From the NCBI GenBank assembly GCA_910578815.1, contig CAJTSE010000013.1, positions 1 to 27,009 of the forward strand: a DNA stretch of 27,009 nt. Direction: 5' to 3'. Positions 1 to 5,735 of the stretch are shown here, piece after piece; position 1 is the stretch's first letter, and the number at the start of each line of letters is the position of its first letter. The position numbers were made by a program, and so were the translations under genes. A model generated the notes under the pieces. That model ran no database searches, was not told the DNA's origin, and saw nothing but the letters and a program-made list of their open reading frames with translations. This stretch comes from an uncultured Acetatifactor sp. (GTDB taxonomy: Bacteria > Bacillota > Clostridia > Lachnospirales > Lachnospiraceae).

Positions 1-75
1 AGATGGGCTGTCTATACATCCGATTCCTAAGATCACCAGTACAAACCCTCCTGCGCCCATGAGTTTATGTATCAT
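1..75 (-). CDS. Small hydrophobic protein, C-terminus cut by the window edge
   Basis: The leftward frame starts with ATG at 75 and stays open for 25 codons to the edge. The visible protein begins MIHKLMGAGGFVLVILGIGC and reads as a single membrane segment followed by IDSPS. A strong AGGAGG lies just upstream (about 82-87). It is the third of three short leftward genes with good ribosome binding sites, so it is probably co-transcribed with them. Small hydrophobic proteins of this kind are common in Lachnospiraceae mobile elements. Function is not known. Confidence 0.55.
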   Translation of the reverse strand, partial: MIHKLMGAGGFVLVILGIGCIDSPS

Positions 76-115
76 CTGGTCCTCCTTCCACATGGCTTGT
101 CCATCGAATTACCGC

Positions 116-271
116 TTACGCGGTTTTTTCTTCTGTTTTCACTTTTCTGTACCCGATTGCTTCCAGCGCCTGACTGTTCAATGCCAGCGCGATTTCCTTT
201 TTTTCTGCTGGAGTCATCGTATCCAGGTTTTTCACTTCATCACCGATATGTATGAGATTTACAATATTCAT
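116..271 (-). CDS. Small element-encoded protein of 51 residues, function unknown
   Basis: Leftward ATG at 271 to TAA at 116. A perfect AGGAGG lies 8 nt upstream of the start, which fixes it. The protein begins MNIVNLIHIGDEVKNLDTMT and continues with a PAEKKEIALALN segment predicted to be helical, then a basic/acidic tail ending KTEEKTA. It is soluble and mostly helical, with no cysteines. It resembles the very short conserved proteins found in early operons of clostridial prophages and ICEs. I cannot assign a function. It lies 46 bp after the preceding leftward gene. Confidence 0.6.
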   Translation of the reverse strand: MNIVNLIHIGDEVKNLDTMTPAEKKEIALALNSQALEAIGYRKVKTEEKTA

Positions 272-317
272 GCGTCATCCCTCCTATCTCAATTTATGTC
301 CATAGGAATGTCCATGT

Positions 318-482
318 TTACTCTATTTCCAGACAATCCAGATCTGCATTAATTAGCCGATCAAGCACTTCTACTCTTCCATTTCTGACCACTACAACAC
401 AATTCGGGCTGCAGTTTTCCTTTAAATAATTAATTAACGGTTCCGACAGCTCTTTCAGTTCATCTGCATTTACTATTATCAG
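318..482 (-). CDS. Small element-encoded protein of 54 residues with a non-AUG start
   Basis: The leftward frame ends at TAA 318-320. The protein body is IIVNADELKELSEPLINYL, followed by KENCSPNCVVVVRNGRVEVL and an acidic end. No ATG is available. A GGGAGGTGAT ribosome binding site lies directly before it, and the best-spaced start is CTG at 482; GTG at 488 is in frame but sits inside the Shine-Dalgarno sequence. The CxxxC segment, short beta strands and acidic C-terminus look like a folded small protein. Function unknown. It is the first clear gene of the three-gene train ending at the window edge. Confidence 0.55.
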   Translation of the reverse strand: MIIVNADELKELSEPLINYLKENCSPNCVVVVRNGRVEVLDRLINADLDCLEIE

Positions 483-742
483 AATCACCTCCCTATACTG
501 GAATCTGTGGCTTGATTTTCCGTCCCATCTTCTCTATACTGTACTTACAGGGTACTGGCATACCTGCATACATATGAAAGAAGAAAACTATGGAAAATCC
601 CCTTGCAGTAGACTTTGATGAAGATCACTTCCTTATGTCGCTACCCCAATTAAGCCTGCTCCCAACAATGTTGACTATTGAAAATACTTTGTTAGCATGA
701 TAAAATATCTTTGCAACATAACAAAAGAAAGGAAAAATCACT
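483..742. other. Intergenic region with one doubtful tiny leftward frame and a rightward promoter
   Basis: A leftward frame of 26 codons (MYAGMPVPCKYSIEKMGRKI, ending PQIPV and TAG) closes just before the GGGAGGTGAT of the 54-residue gene. It has no convincing ribosome binding site, so it is not called as a gene. A possible rightward promoter lies at 671-698. No RNA gene or repeat was recognised here. Confidence 0.4.
671..698 (+). promoter_or_regulatory. Possible promoter for the 79-residue gene
   Basis: TTGACT at 671-676 and TAGCAT at 693-698 are separated by 16 bp, about 45 bp before the start codon at 743. The -35 is good and the -10 is poor. Confidence 0.35.
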
Positions 743-982
743 ATGCAAAAAGTATATGCTTGCCTTGTTGGAAATTGGGTCTGCTTAAATGATGACCCTG
801 AATGTGTCATGGGTGAAAATCTTGTAAATCCCAGCCAATGGTATGAAGAAAATGCCGTAATATGGGCACCAATCCAACGTAAAAAAGAAAATACATATTA
901 TCAATTAGATTATGTCCGAATTTCATACCAAAACAAGGATTACAGAATCAATCCAATATTCATTCAAATTGTTTCAGAATAA
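743..982 (+). CDS. Small conserved hypothetical protein, 79 residues
   Basis: ATG at 743 follows a GAAAGGA ribosome binding site. The protein starts MQKVYACLVGNWVCLNDDPE and is rich in aromatic residues, with short beta-type segments (VIWAPIQ, YQLDYVRISY, DYRINPIFIQIVSE) and two early cysteines. No signal peptide or membrane segment is seen. The pattern suggests a small compact beta domain. It is the only rightward gene among the leftward small genes of the element, so it may be cargo. Its end overlaps the converging gene at 974-1153 by 9 bp. The antisense frame at 625-810 is read as a shadow. Function is not recognised. Confidence 0.65.
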   Translation: MQKVYACLVGNWVCLNDDPECVMGENLVNPSQWYEENAVIWAPIQRKKENTYYQLDYVRISYQNKDYRINPIFIQIVSE

Positions 983-1153
983 CCGTTTGTACGAATTAAT
1001 TATCGTTTCGGGGCTTTCCATTTTAATTTCTTTCTCTCGCATGGAAGCCTCGGAGACGAAATAACAGTCAATAACATGGGATAACTTTTTCCACTCTGGA
1101 TATGTAATCCCCTGCATGTCTTTAAGAATTAATTGCAGTTTTTCTTCCTTCAT
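974..1153 (-). CDS. Small element-encoded protein, 59 residues
   Basis: Leftward ATG at 1153 to TGA at 974, preceded by an AGGGGGGTGA ribosome binding site. The protein begins MKEEKLQLILKDMQGITYPE and continues through WKKLSHVIDCYFVSEASM to a basic end (NSYKRLF). It is helical, charged and soluble, typical of the short early proteins of clostridial ICEs and prophages. It is probably co-transcribed with the Cro-like regulator at 1679-1455. Its last 9 bp overlap the end of the rightward gene at 743-982. Function unknown. Confidence 0.6.
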   Translation of the reverse strand: MKEEKLQLILKDMQGITYPEWKKLSHVIDCYFVSEASMREKEIKMESPETIINSYKRLF

Positions 1154-1168
1154 TCTTCACCCCCCTCA

Positions 1169-1327
1169 TTACGTGTCTTTTTCTGCAAAATCCAACGGAT
1201 TAGCAACCAATTTGTTAAAGCGATTGATAGAGGCACTTATGGGAATGACTACTATCACCGCAAAATAAATGGTGTGGAAACTCCTGTTTCCAAGCCGGAT
1301 GGAAACCCCAAAAACAACCTCGGTTAA
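1169..1327 (-). CDS. Doubtful small membrane-like frame in the leftward train
   Basis: Between two well-supported leftward genes, one leftward frame is open from about 1327 to a TAA at 1169-1171, which sits immediately before the ribosome binding site of the next gene. It would contain a hydrophobic stretch (FHTIYFAVIVVIPISASINR) and end FAEKDT. No ATG exists; GTG at 1258 would leave only 29 residues, with a poorly spaced AGGAG. Position in the operon favours it and the missing start argues against it. The rightward frame over the same bases also reads plausibly, so the strand is uncertain. Confidence 0.3.
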   Translation of the reverse strand, partial: LTEVVFGVSIRLGNRSFHTIYFAVIVVIPISASINRFNKLVANPLDFAEKDT

Positions 1328-1458
1328 TCTTCAGCAGGCACGCACACGACTTTGTACCCGGACTTTCCGATAATGTCATCATCTGTAATGCTGGCTATCA
1401 GTTCGTTGTCATCTGTCACTATCTGGATTTCCTTAGCCTCGTTTTCTCCGATTTTCAC
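1324..1458 (-). CDS. Small acidic element-encoded protein, 44 residues
   Basis: Leftward GTG at 1458 to TAA at 1324. An AGGAGG lies 7 nt upstream of the GTG, inside the end of the preceding gene, and the GTG overlaps that gene's TGA (GTGA), a translational coupling arrangement. The protein starts MKIGENEAKEIQIVTDDNEL and ends VVCVPAED. It is strongly acidic, with alternating beta-type residues. No function is recognised. Its coupling to the Cro-like regulator suggests co-expression from the leftward promoter. Confidence 0.6.
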   Translation of the reverse strand: MKIGENEAKEIQIVTDDNELIASITDDDIIGKSGYKVVCVPAED

Positions 1459-1679
1459 GTTGCCACCTCCTGACGCTGCTCTGCAAAATCCCGTGGGTCA
1501 ACCTCAAGAAAGGCGCAAACAGAAAGCGCCTCTCCCAAACGCAAGTCTCTATTGCGCTCGGAATTGAGCAAACTGTCATAGAGTGCCATGTAGGGGATGC
1601 CAGTTGATTTTGACAGCTTCGTTACGTTAATACCTTTATCACGTACATACTTTGCTATGTTTCTTGTTGGTATATCCAT
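1455..1679 (-). CDS. Cro-like helix-turn-helix DNA-binding protein, 74 residues
   Basis: The protein starts MDIPTRNIAKYVRDKGINVT and is almost entirely one helix-turn-helix domain: KLSKSTGIPYMALYDSLLN (about residues 21-39) matches the turn and recognition helix of small Cro/XRE-type proteins, followed by a short helix bundle (EALSVCAFLEVDPRDFA). ATG at 1679 has an AGGAGGATATGA site in front. It is the first gene of the leftward train and faces the CI-like repressor across a shared operator region, so by position it is the probable antagonist that commits the element to early gene expression. The direct target is inferred. Confidence 0.8.
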   Translation of the reverse strand: MDIPTRNIAKYVRDKGINVTKLSKSTGIPYMALYDSLLNSERNRDLRLGEALSVCAFLEVDPRDFAEQRQEVAT

Positions 1680-1696
1680 TCATATCCTCCTTTCTT

Positions 1697-1715
1697 AAAA
1701 CGAACTGTTCGTTTT
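1697..1715. promoter_or_regulatory. Operator 1, perfect 19-bp palindrome
   Basis: AAAACGAACTGTTCGTTTT is perfectly symmetrical around base 1706. It overlaps the expected start of transcription of the leftward promoter, so bound protein would block the small-gene train. Half-sites (AACGAA/TTCGTT) match the other two operators. Confidence 0.75.
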
Positions 1716-1720
1716 TTATT

Positions 1721-1749
1721 ATAATAATACCGATTTTTTCGTTTGTCAA
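1721..1749 (-). promoter_or_regulatory. Leftward promoter of the Cro-like gene train
   Basis: Read leftward, the -35 is TTGACA at 1749-1744 and the -10 is TATTAT at 1726-1721, separated by 17 bp. The centre of operator 2 lies in the spacer. Confidence 0.75.
1731..1741. promoter_or_regulatory. Operator 2, weaker palindrome in the leftward promoter
   Basis: CGATTTTTTCG is symmetrical around 1736 and resembles the core of the other operators (CGAATTTTTCG), but the outer half-site bases are less well kept. It lies between the -35 and -10 of the leftward promoter. Confidence 0.6.
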
Positions 1750-1756
1750 GAACTTT

Positions 1757-1773
1757 TAACGAATTTTTCGTTA
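1757..1773. promoter_or_regulatory. Operator 3, perfect 17-bp palindrome between the divergent promoters
   Basis: TAACGAATTTTTCGTTA is symmetrical around 1765. It sits just upstream of the -35 boxes of both promoters, where a bound repressor could block or activate the rightward promoter. Confidence 0.75.
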
Positions 1774-1779
1774 TTTTTA

Positions 1780-1807
1780 TTGACACGGTAATTTTTTTTG
1801 ATATAAT
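1780..1807 (+). promoter_or_regulatory. Rightward promoter of the repressor gene
   Basis: TTGACA at 1780-1785 and TATAAT at 1802-1807, with a 16-bp T-rich spacer, about 28 bp before the start codon at 1836. Both boxes are consensus. Confidence 0.8.
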
Positions 1808-1835
1808 GAAAATATGACAAGAAAGGAGGGAGTGT

Positions 1836-2345
1836 ATGCCGGCAAAAAACATTGGCAAAACCTTGAAAGAATTACGCTTGAAATCTGGGCTTACTCAAAA
1901 ACAAGCATACGAACATATTGGGGTAGCGCAATCAACTTTTAGCTCTTGGGAAGTTGGAAAAGCAGAGCCGCCAAATGACGTTTTCATGAAACTCTGCGAT
2001 TTGTACAATGTAAAAAACATTCTGCAAACTTTTGGATATGACGGTTACAAAGAAGATGGAAGTCTACAACTCAATATGAAAGAAGTTGATATGGTAGAAA
2101 AATACCGTCTTATCTCCACCCATTCCCCGGACGGAGCAAGCGTGGTTGATACGGTACTGGATAGGGAGTATGCAATAGCAGAAAAGCTAAAAAAGCAGAA
2201 CGAAAAGATTATAGAACTAACACAAGTCTCAAAATATACTCAGAAAGATACATACGTCAATGCAGCTCATATTGACGAAGATAGCACACCAGAAGATCGG
2301 CAGGCCGGTGACAACATGATGATGGATGATTCGGAATGGGAGTAA
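1836..2345 (+). CDS. XRE-family repressor (CI-like), 169 residues
   Basis: An N-terminal helix-turn-helix domain covers about residues 5-62: LKSGLTQKQAYEHIGVAQ followed by the recognition helix STFSSWEVGKAEPP. After it comes an alpha-helical charged linker (EKLKKQNEKIIELTQ) and an acidic tail ending DDSEWE. No LexA/CI-type self-cleaving protease domain is present, so release from repression probably depends on the neighbouring ImmA-like protein. ATG at 1836 has a strong AAGGAGGG site. It is divergent from the Cro-like gene, shares three operators with it and ends 6 bp before the ImmA-like gene. Expected role: maintenance repressor of the element. Confidence 0.88.
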   Translation: MPAKNIGKTLKELRLKSGLTQKQAYEHIGVAQSTFSSWEVGKAEPPNDVFMKLCDLYNVKNILQTFGYDGYKEDGSLQLNMKEVDMVEKYRLISTHSPDGASVVDTVLDREYAIAEKLKKQNEKIIELTQVSKYTQKDTYVNAAHIDEDSTPEDRQAGDNMMMDDSEWE

Positions 2346-2351
2346 TTTATC

Positions 2352-2837
2352 ATGGAATACGAAGATTTATTAAGGGAAGCAGATAAGCAGGAATTAATGG
2401 TAAAAGAAAAAAACATACCTGGATATAAGGGACGTATCTATAATAACAGAATCGCCATTCGAAAAAATATGACCTCCGTCGAAAAGGGATGTGTCCTTGC
2501 GGAAGAACTTGGACATCATTATACTACTGTTGGTGATATTTTAGATCAGACTTCTGTCAATAGCCGCAAACAGGAATACCGTGCGCGGCTCTGGGCCTAT
2601 AATAGACTAATCGGCCTGCACGGAATAATTTCTGCTCATAAATCAGGCTGCCAGAATATTTCTGATGTAGCTGATTATCTGGACGTGACGGAATCCTTCC
2701 TGCAGGAAGCACTGCTGTGTTATAAGCAGAAATATGGTCTATATGTTAAGTTAGACAATTATGTCATCTATTTTGAGCCAAGTATCGGTGTATTTGAAAT
2801 GAATGGTAATACTGCATTTCAATTTAACAAAACATAA
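2352..2837 (+). CDS. ImmA/IrrE-family (DUF955) protein, probable repressor-cleaving partner, 161 residues
   Basis: ATG at 2352 follows the repressor by 6 bp, the usual ImmR-ImmA order in ICEBs1-type elements, where ImmA is a metalloprotease that cleaves the repressor and derepresses the element. The metal-site segment is VLAEELGHHYTTVGDI (about residues 48-63). The usual motif is HExxH; here the first position is Glu51, giving EELGH, a variant I associate with part of the clostridial family. The rest is helical (YRARLWAYNRLIGLHGI, DYLDVTESFLQEAL), matching the DUF955 C-terminal part. Whether it cleaves or only binds the repressor cannot be told from sequence. Confidence 0.82.
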   Translation: MEYEDLLREADKQELMVKEKNIPGYKGRIYNNRIAIRKNMTSVEKGCVLAEELGHHYTTVGDILDQTSVNSRKQEYRARLWAYNRLIGLHGIISAHKSGCQNISDVADYLDVTESFLQEALLCYKQKYGLYVKLDNYVIYFEPSIGVFEMNGNTAFQFNKT

Positions 2838-2940
2838 CATAATTTTACACTTATTCTATATATAAATTGCATAATTGTAAAATGTTGGTTAAATCGCTTT
2901 AGCGTTTTAATAAATATCTAAAGAAAAGAGGAATTTTATC

Positions 2941-3591
2941 ATGAAAAAGTTTTTTTATCATCTATCTATTTTTGTAACTGCTTTATTTTTATCAGGCTGT
3001 TCATCAACTCAATCTATTCCGGGAGATAATTCCGCAGAAGTGGCAAGTTTGCAGGCACAGGTAAAGGCGCTACAAGACGAAAATGCAGCATTAAAGGAAC
3101 AAATTAGTTCAATCACTGCATCTATACCAGAAGAAACATCCACACCTCAGCAAGGCACAGCAATTTCCGAGGGTGATACTATCACCACGGAATACGCAGA
3201 AATAACAATTAACAAAGTTGAACTCTCCTACGATGTGCTGCCAGATAACACCTCTGGTTTTTACACACATTATGAAGCAGATCCTGGAAACGTTTACATC
3301 CATCTGGACGTTGATGTTAAGAACATAGGGAAACATAATTTAAAATGCGATGATATTTTATCCGCGACAGCTGACTATAATAATGGGTATACTTATTCAA
3401 GTTTTGCAGCTCCTGAAGATAGCACTACGGGATTTACTTATGCAAATATCACTTCAATAAAGCCTTTAGACACTCGTGGTATTCATTACCTGTTTAAATG
3501 CCCACAAGAAATAGCAGAAAATGAGAATCCTCTTTTTATAACTATTGAGCCTGCATCTTCTAAGGATAGTTATATTTTTACGATTCGCTGA
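2941..3591 (+). CDS. Lipoprotein with coiled coil and DUF4352-like domain, 216 residues
   Basis: The start is ATG 2941 with an AGAGGA site. A signal peptide (MKKFFYHLSIFVTALF) ends in the lipobox LSGC, with Cys20 as the lipidated residue, so the mature protein is anchored outside the membrane. Residues about 33-60 form a coiled coil (VASLQAQVKALQDENAALKE). From about residue 75 a beta-rich domain follows (EGDTITTEYAEITINKVELS, then VYIHLDVDVKNIGK and a TRGIHYLFKCP segment), matching the immunoglobulin-like DUF4352/DUF5067 pattern of lipoproteins in Gram-positive mobile elements. It is probably cargo or a surface accessory protein. Substrate and partner are unknown. Confidence 0.72.
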   Translation: MKKFFYHLSIFVTALFLSGCSSTQSIPGDNSAEVASLQAQVKALQDENAALKEQISSITASIPEETSTPQQGTAISEGDTITTEYAEITINKVELSYDVLPDNTSGFYTHYEADPGNVYIHLDVDVKNIGKHNLKCDDILSATADYNNGYTYSSFAAPEDSTTGFTYANITSIKPLDTRGIHYLFKCPQEIAENENPLFITIEPASSKDSYIFTIR

Positions 3592-3669
3592 TCTAAACAA
3601 ATGTTTTAGTAAATCTATCAAACACAACATTTTGACCATTCCGGTAATGGCAACGGAATGGTCAAAGAA

Positions 3670-3700
3670 AAACCGCCCGGTGTCCCCACACCGAACGGCT
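3670..3700 (-). terminator. Leftward terminator-like hairpin
   Basis: Read leftward, CGGTGT, a GGGG loop and ACACCG form a GC-rich stem extended by CCG/CGG, then TTTTTCTTTG (3672-3663). It would stop transcription running leftward from the recombinase side. Confidence 0.5.
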
Positions 3701-3759
3701 TTAGATATATCCCCGGAGGGATACCCAATCTTGCAAAATCATTGTATCATCTCCGGGGA

Positions 3760-3801
3760 CAGCCTGCAAGCGGAACTCATGTTCTGCCGGCTGTTATTTT
3801 T
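3760..3801 (+). terminator. Rightward terminator-like hairpin after the lipoprotein gene
   Basis: An imperfect stem (CAGCC at 3760-3764 with GGCTG at 3789-3793, inner GAAC/GTTC) is followed by TTATTTTT. It would separate the repressor/lipoprotein transcript from the recombinase gene. Confidence 0.4.
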
Positions 3802-3895
3802 GTACCCAAATTCCAACTACCGATTTTTTTCGGTAGTTGGAATTCCGCTGCATTTTTCATAAATGGAAACATACTTTTATACAGGAGATGATACC

Positions 3896-5413
3896 ATGGC
3901 ACAATTTAACAACACCTCAAGCAACGTCGAGATCAGGACCGGAGCCGCCTATATCCGCGTATCAACTGATGATCAGCTAGAACTGTCCCCGGAATCACAG
4001 CTGTCCGAGATTCAGGCCTATTGCCTCCGGGAACGGATTATTCTGCCCAAAGAGTATATTTTCATTGAGCAGGACGGAAAATCCGGAAGGAAATCCCAAA
4101 ACCGAGATGCTTTTCAGATTATGATCGCCACTGCAAAGCAGACGCCAAAACCTTTTGACGTAATCCTGCTCTGGGAGTTTTCCCGTTTCGCCAGGAATCA
4201 GGATGAATCAACCTTTTATAAATCCGTTCTTCGGAAAAAACTGGGAATTGATGTTATATCCGTTAAAGAGCCTATCCCACAGGGCATGTACGGGCGACTG
4301 ATCGAGATGATTATCGAATGGCAGGATGAATTTTATTCGGTTAATCTCAGCATGGAGGTTACCAGATCCATGAGGCTTAAAGCATCCAAGGGACAATATA
4401 ACGGCAAAGCCCCTCTGGGTTACTATAAACCGCAAGGCGAAACCCCTGTGATTATCCCTGAAGAAGCCTTTATCATAAAAACCATTTTCCAGCTTTATAC
4501 CACAGGATATGATAAAAATTATATCGTACATCATTTAAATGCTAAGGGCTTCAAAACAAAATCGGGCAAAGTCTTTGATGCAGATGCAGTGAGTTACATC
4601 TTGGAGAATCCATTTTACATCGGAAAAATACGGTGGAATCGCCGGGAAAACTCCGGCACGTCAAAGTGTAAAGATGAGTCAGAATGGATTATTACAGATA
4701 GCTTTCATGAGCCGATCATTGACAATGATACCTGGGAGCGTGCGCAACAGCGGATCCAGCAAACGAAAATCACGCGTCAGGCATACGCCCATCCTGTTTC
4801 TCACGGAAAACACTGGCTATCGGGCATGGTAAAATGTTCCATCTGCGGTAAATCCTTATCCTTTAGAGCCGGAACTAAGACAAACTCATTTACAAACGGC
4901 TTTCAGTGCCTTGGCTACCGGCGCGGCATTCATATTGAGTCTCAATATATAAGCGAAAAGAAACTGACTGCTGCCGTCCTTGCATCCTTACATAAAGTCC
5001 TTGACGGTACAAAAGACGTAGACTTCGAATTAGTACATACTACCCTTACAAATACCGAAATCGAACGAACCATCTATGAAAATGAGCTGAATGGACTGGA
5101 TACTAAATTAAAACGAATAAAGGAGGCTTATCTGAACGAAGTTGACACACTGGAAGAATACAAAAGAAACCGCGAGCTTCTAAATCAACGAAAGGCTGAA
5201 TTAGAAGAATTAATTGCCGCTCTCTCCGTACCGTCTGACAATCCTGCAGACTATAAAGAGCAGTTTTTGAAACAAGTTCATTCCGTTATTGAACTGATCG
5301 AGAGCGATGCCCCGTATGAACTAAAGGGAGAGGCCCTGAGAACGATTGTAGAAAAAATTATATTTTATAAGGCTGACAGTACTCTTGAATTTCATTATCA
5401 CCTGGCATTATAA
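3896..5413 (+). CDS. Large serine recombinase (site-specific integrase), 505 residues
   Basis: The start is taken as ATG 3896, which has AGGAG 8 nt upstream; an in-frame ATG at 3863 has no such site. The N-terminal resolvase domain (about residues 15-165) holds the nucleophile in AAYIRVSTDDQ (Ser23) and the arginine motif EFSRFARN. A recombinase domain follows (APLGYY onwards, about 180-290), then a zinc ribbon with CSIC and a later Cys (FQCLGYRRG), and a long coiled coil near the C-terminus (ERTIYENELNGLDTKLKRIK). Length and domain order match integrases of phages and Tn4451/ICE-type elements. It cuts and joins attachment sites by a covalent phosphoserine intermediate. No recombination directionality factor is obvious, though one could be among the small leftward genes. 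Confidence 0.93.
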   Translation: MAQFNNTSSNVEIRTGAAYIRVSTDDQLELSPESQLSEIQAYCLRERIILPKEYIFIEQDGKSGRKSQNRDAFQIMIATAKQTPKPFDVILLWEFSRFARNQDESTFYKSVLRKKLGIDVISVKEPIPQGMYGRLIEMIIEWQDEFYSVNLSMEVTRSMRLKASKGQYNGKAPLGYYKPQGETPVIIPEEAFIIKTIFQLYTTGYDKNYIVHHLNAKGFKTKSGKVFDADAVSYILENPFYIGKIRWNRRENSGTSKCKDESEWIITDSFHEPIIDNDTWERAQQRIQQTKITRQAYAHPVSHGKHWLSGMVKCSICGKSLSFRAGTKTNSFTNGFQCLGYRRGIHIESQYISEKKLTAAVLASLHKVLDGTKDVDFELVHTTLTNTEIERTIYENELNGLDTKLKRIKEAYLNEVDTLEEYKRNRELLNQRKAELEELIAALSVPSDNPADYKEQFLKQVHSVIELIESDAPYELKGEALRTIVEKIIFYKADSTLEFHYHLAL

Positions 5414-5735
5414 TCCATACATGCCCTCAAAAGTCGCATAACTAAAGGCTTTTGAGAATATTGCCCTATTTACTGTCATGGTCCACCATGTCCTGCATCG
5501 AGAACTACCAATGCCATACAGTACCTCGCAATAAGGTTTTGTATATTATATGCGGAAATCTATAATCGGTGTCAGTCCGCAGGTAAATCTGCATTTACAG
5601 CCGGCAAACCATCTTTGTACCGCAGGGCGTTCCGTGTCCCGTAAACAGTTCAGGCTTGTAAAAACCTCCGGAATAGGGTAAAATGTCATATTGAAACTAT
5701 TTACTGCCCGTAGGCATGCAAAAAGGAGCGCACAA
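5414..5735. other. Intergenic region, probable element/chromosome junction
   Basis: No gene is seen in these 322 bp. They contain a weak stem-loop after the recombinase (5426-5433 with 5449-5456), a short inverted repeat CATGGT-CC-ACCATG at 5477-5490 and a promoter at 5656-5684. The junction between element and chromosome probably lies here, but it cannot be placed exactly. Confidence 0.45.
5656..5684 (+). promoter_or_regulatory. Promoter of the AI-2E family permease gene
   Basis: TTGTAA at 5656-5661 and TAAAAT at 5679-5684 with a 17-bp spacer, about 50 bp before the chosen start at 5736. Confidence 0.5.

Larger units (their letters stand above)
3632..3844. repeat. Array of five stem-loops in front of the recombinase gene
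   Basis: The region 3592-3895 holds no gene. It carries a 12-bp stem (3632-3643 with 3654-3665), a short GC-rich hairpin (3678-3683 with 3688-3693), a 9-bp stem (3710-3718 with 3751-3759), an imperfect hairpin (3760-3793) followed by a T-run, and a perfect 15-bp stem with T6 loop (3809-3823 with 3830-3844). Parts look like terminators. The last stem has no T-run after it and could be a recombinase binding or regulatory site. Confidence 0.65.
1..5490. mobile_element. End of an integrative element (prophage or ICE), left part outside the window
   Basis: This stretch combines a train of tiny leftward genes, a divergent XRE/CI-like repressor, an ImmA-type protein, a cargo lipoprotein and a large serine recombinase. 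That is the usual regulatory and integration end of an element in Clostridia. The right boundary is inferred: serine integrases usually lie next to one attachment site, and from 5736 onwards the genes look like ordinary chromosome. The left end is beyond the window. No direct repeat or empty-site comparison is available, so the exact end is unknown. Confidence 0.6.

Noticed and set aside
59..352. Rightward open frames of 97 and 62 codons
   Set aside because: They are antisense to leftward small genes that have strong ribosome binding sites, and their own composition (Phe/Cys/Ser-rich) looks random.
540..617. Leftward 26-codon frame MYAGMPVPCKYSIEKMGRKI...
   Set aside because: It ends right before a ribosome binding site, but has none of its own and is too short to support.
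625..810. Leftward open frame of 61 codons
   Set aside because: It overlaps the start of the better supported rightward gene at 743 and has no ribosome binding site.
1697..1715. LexA (SOS) box
   Set aside because: CGAAC and GTTCG are present but with a 1-base centre instead of the 4-base spacing of the Gram-positive LexA box; the three-operator pattern fits the element's own repressor better.
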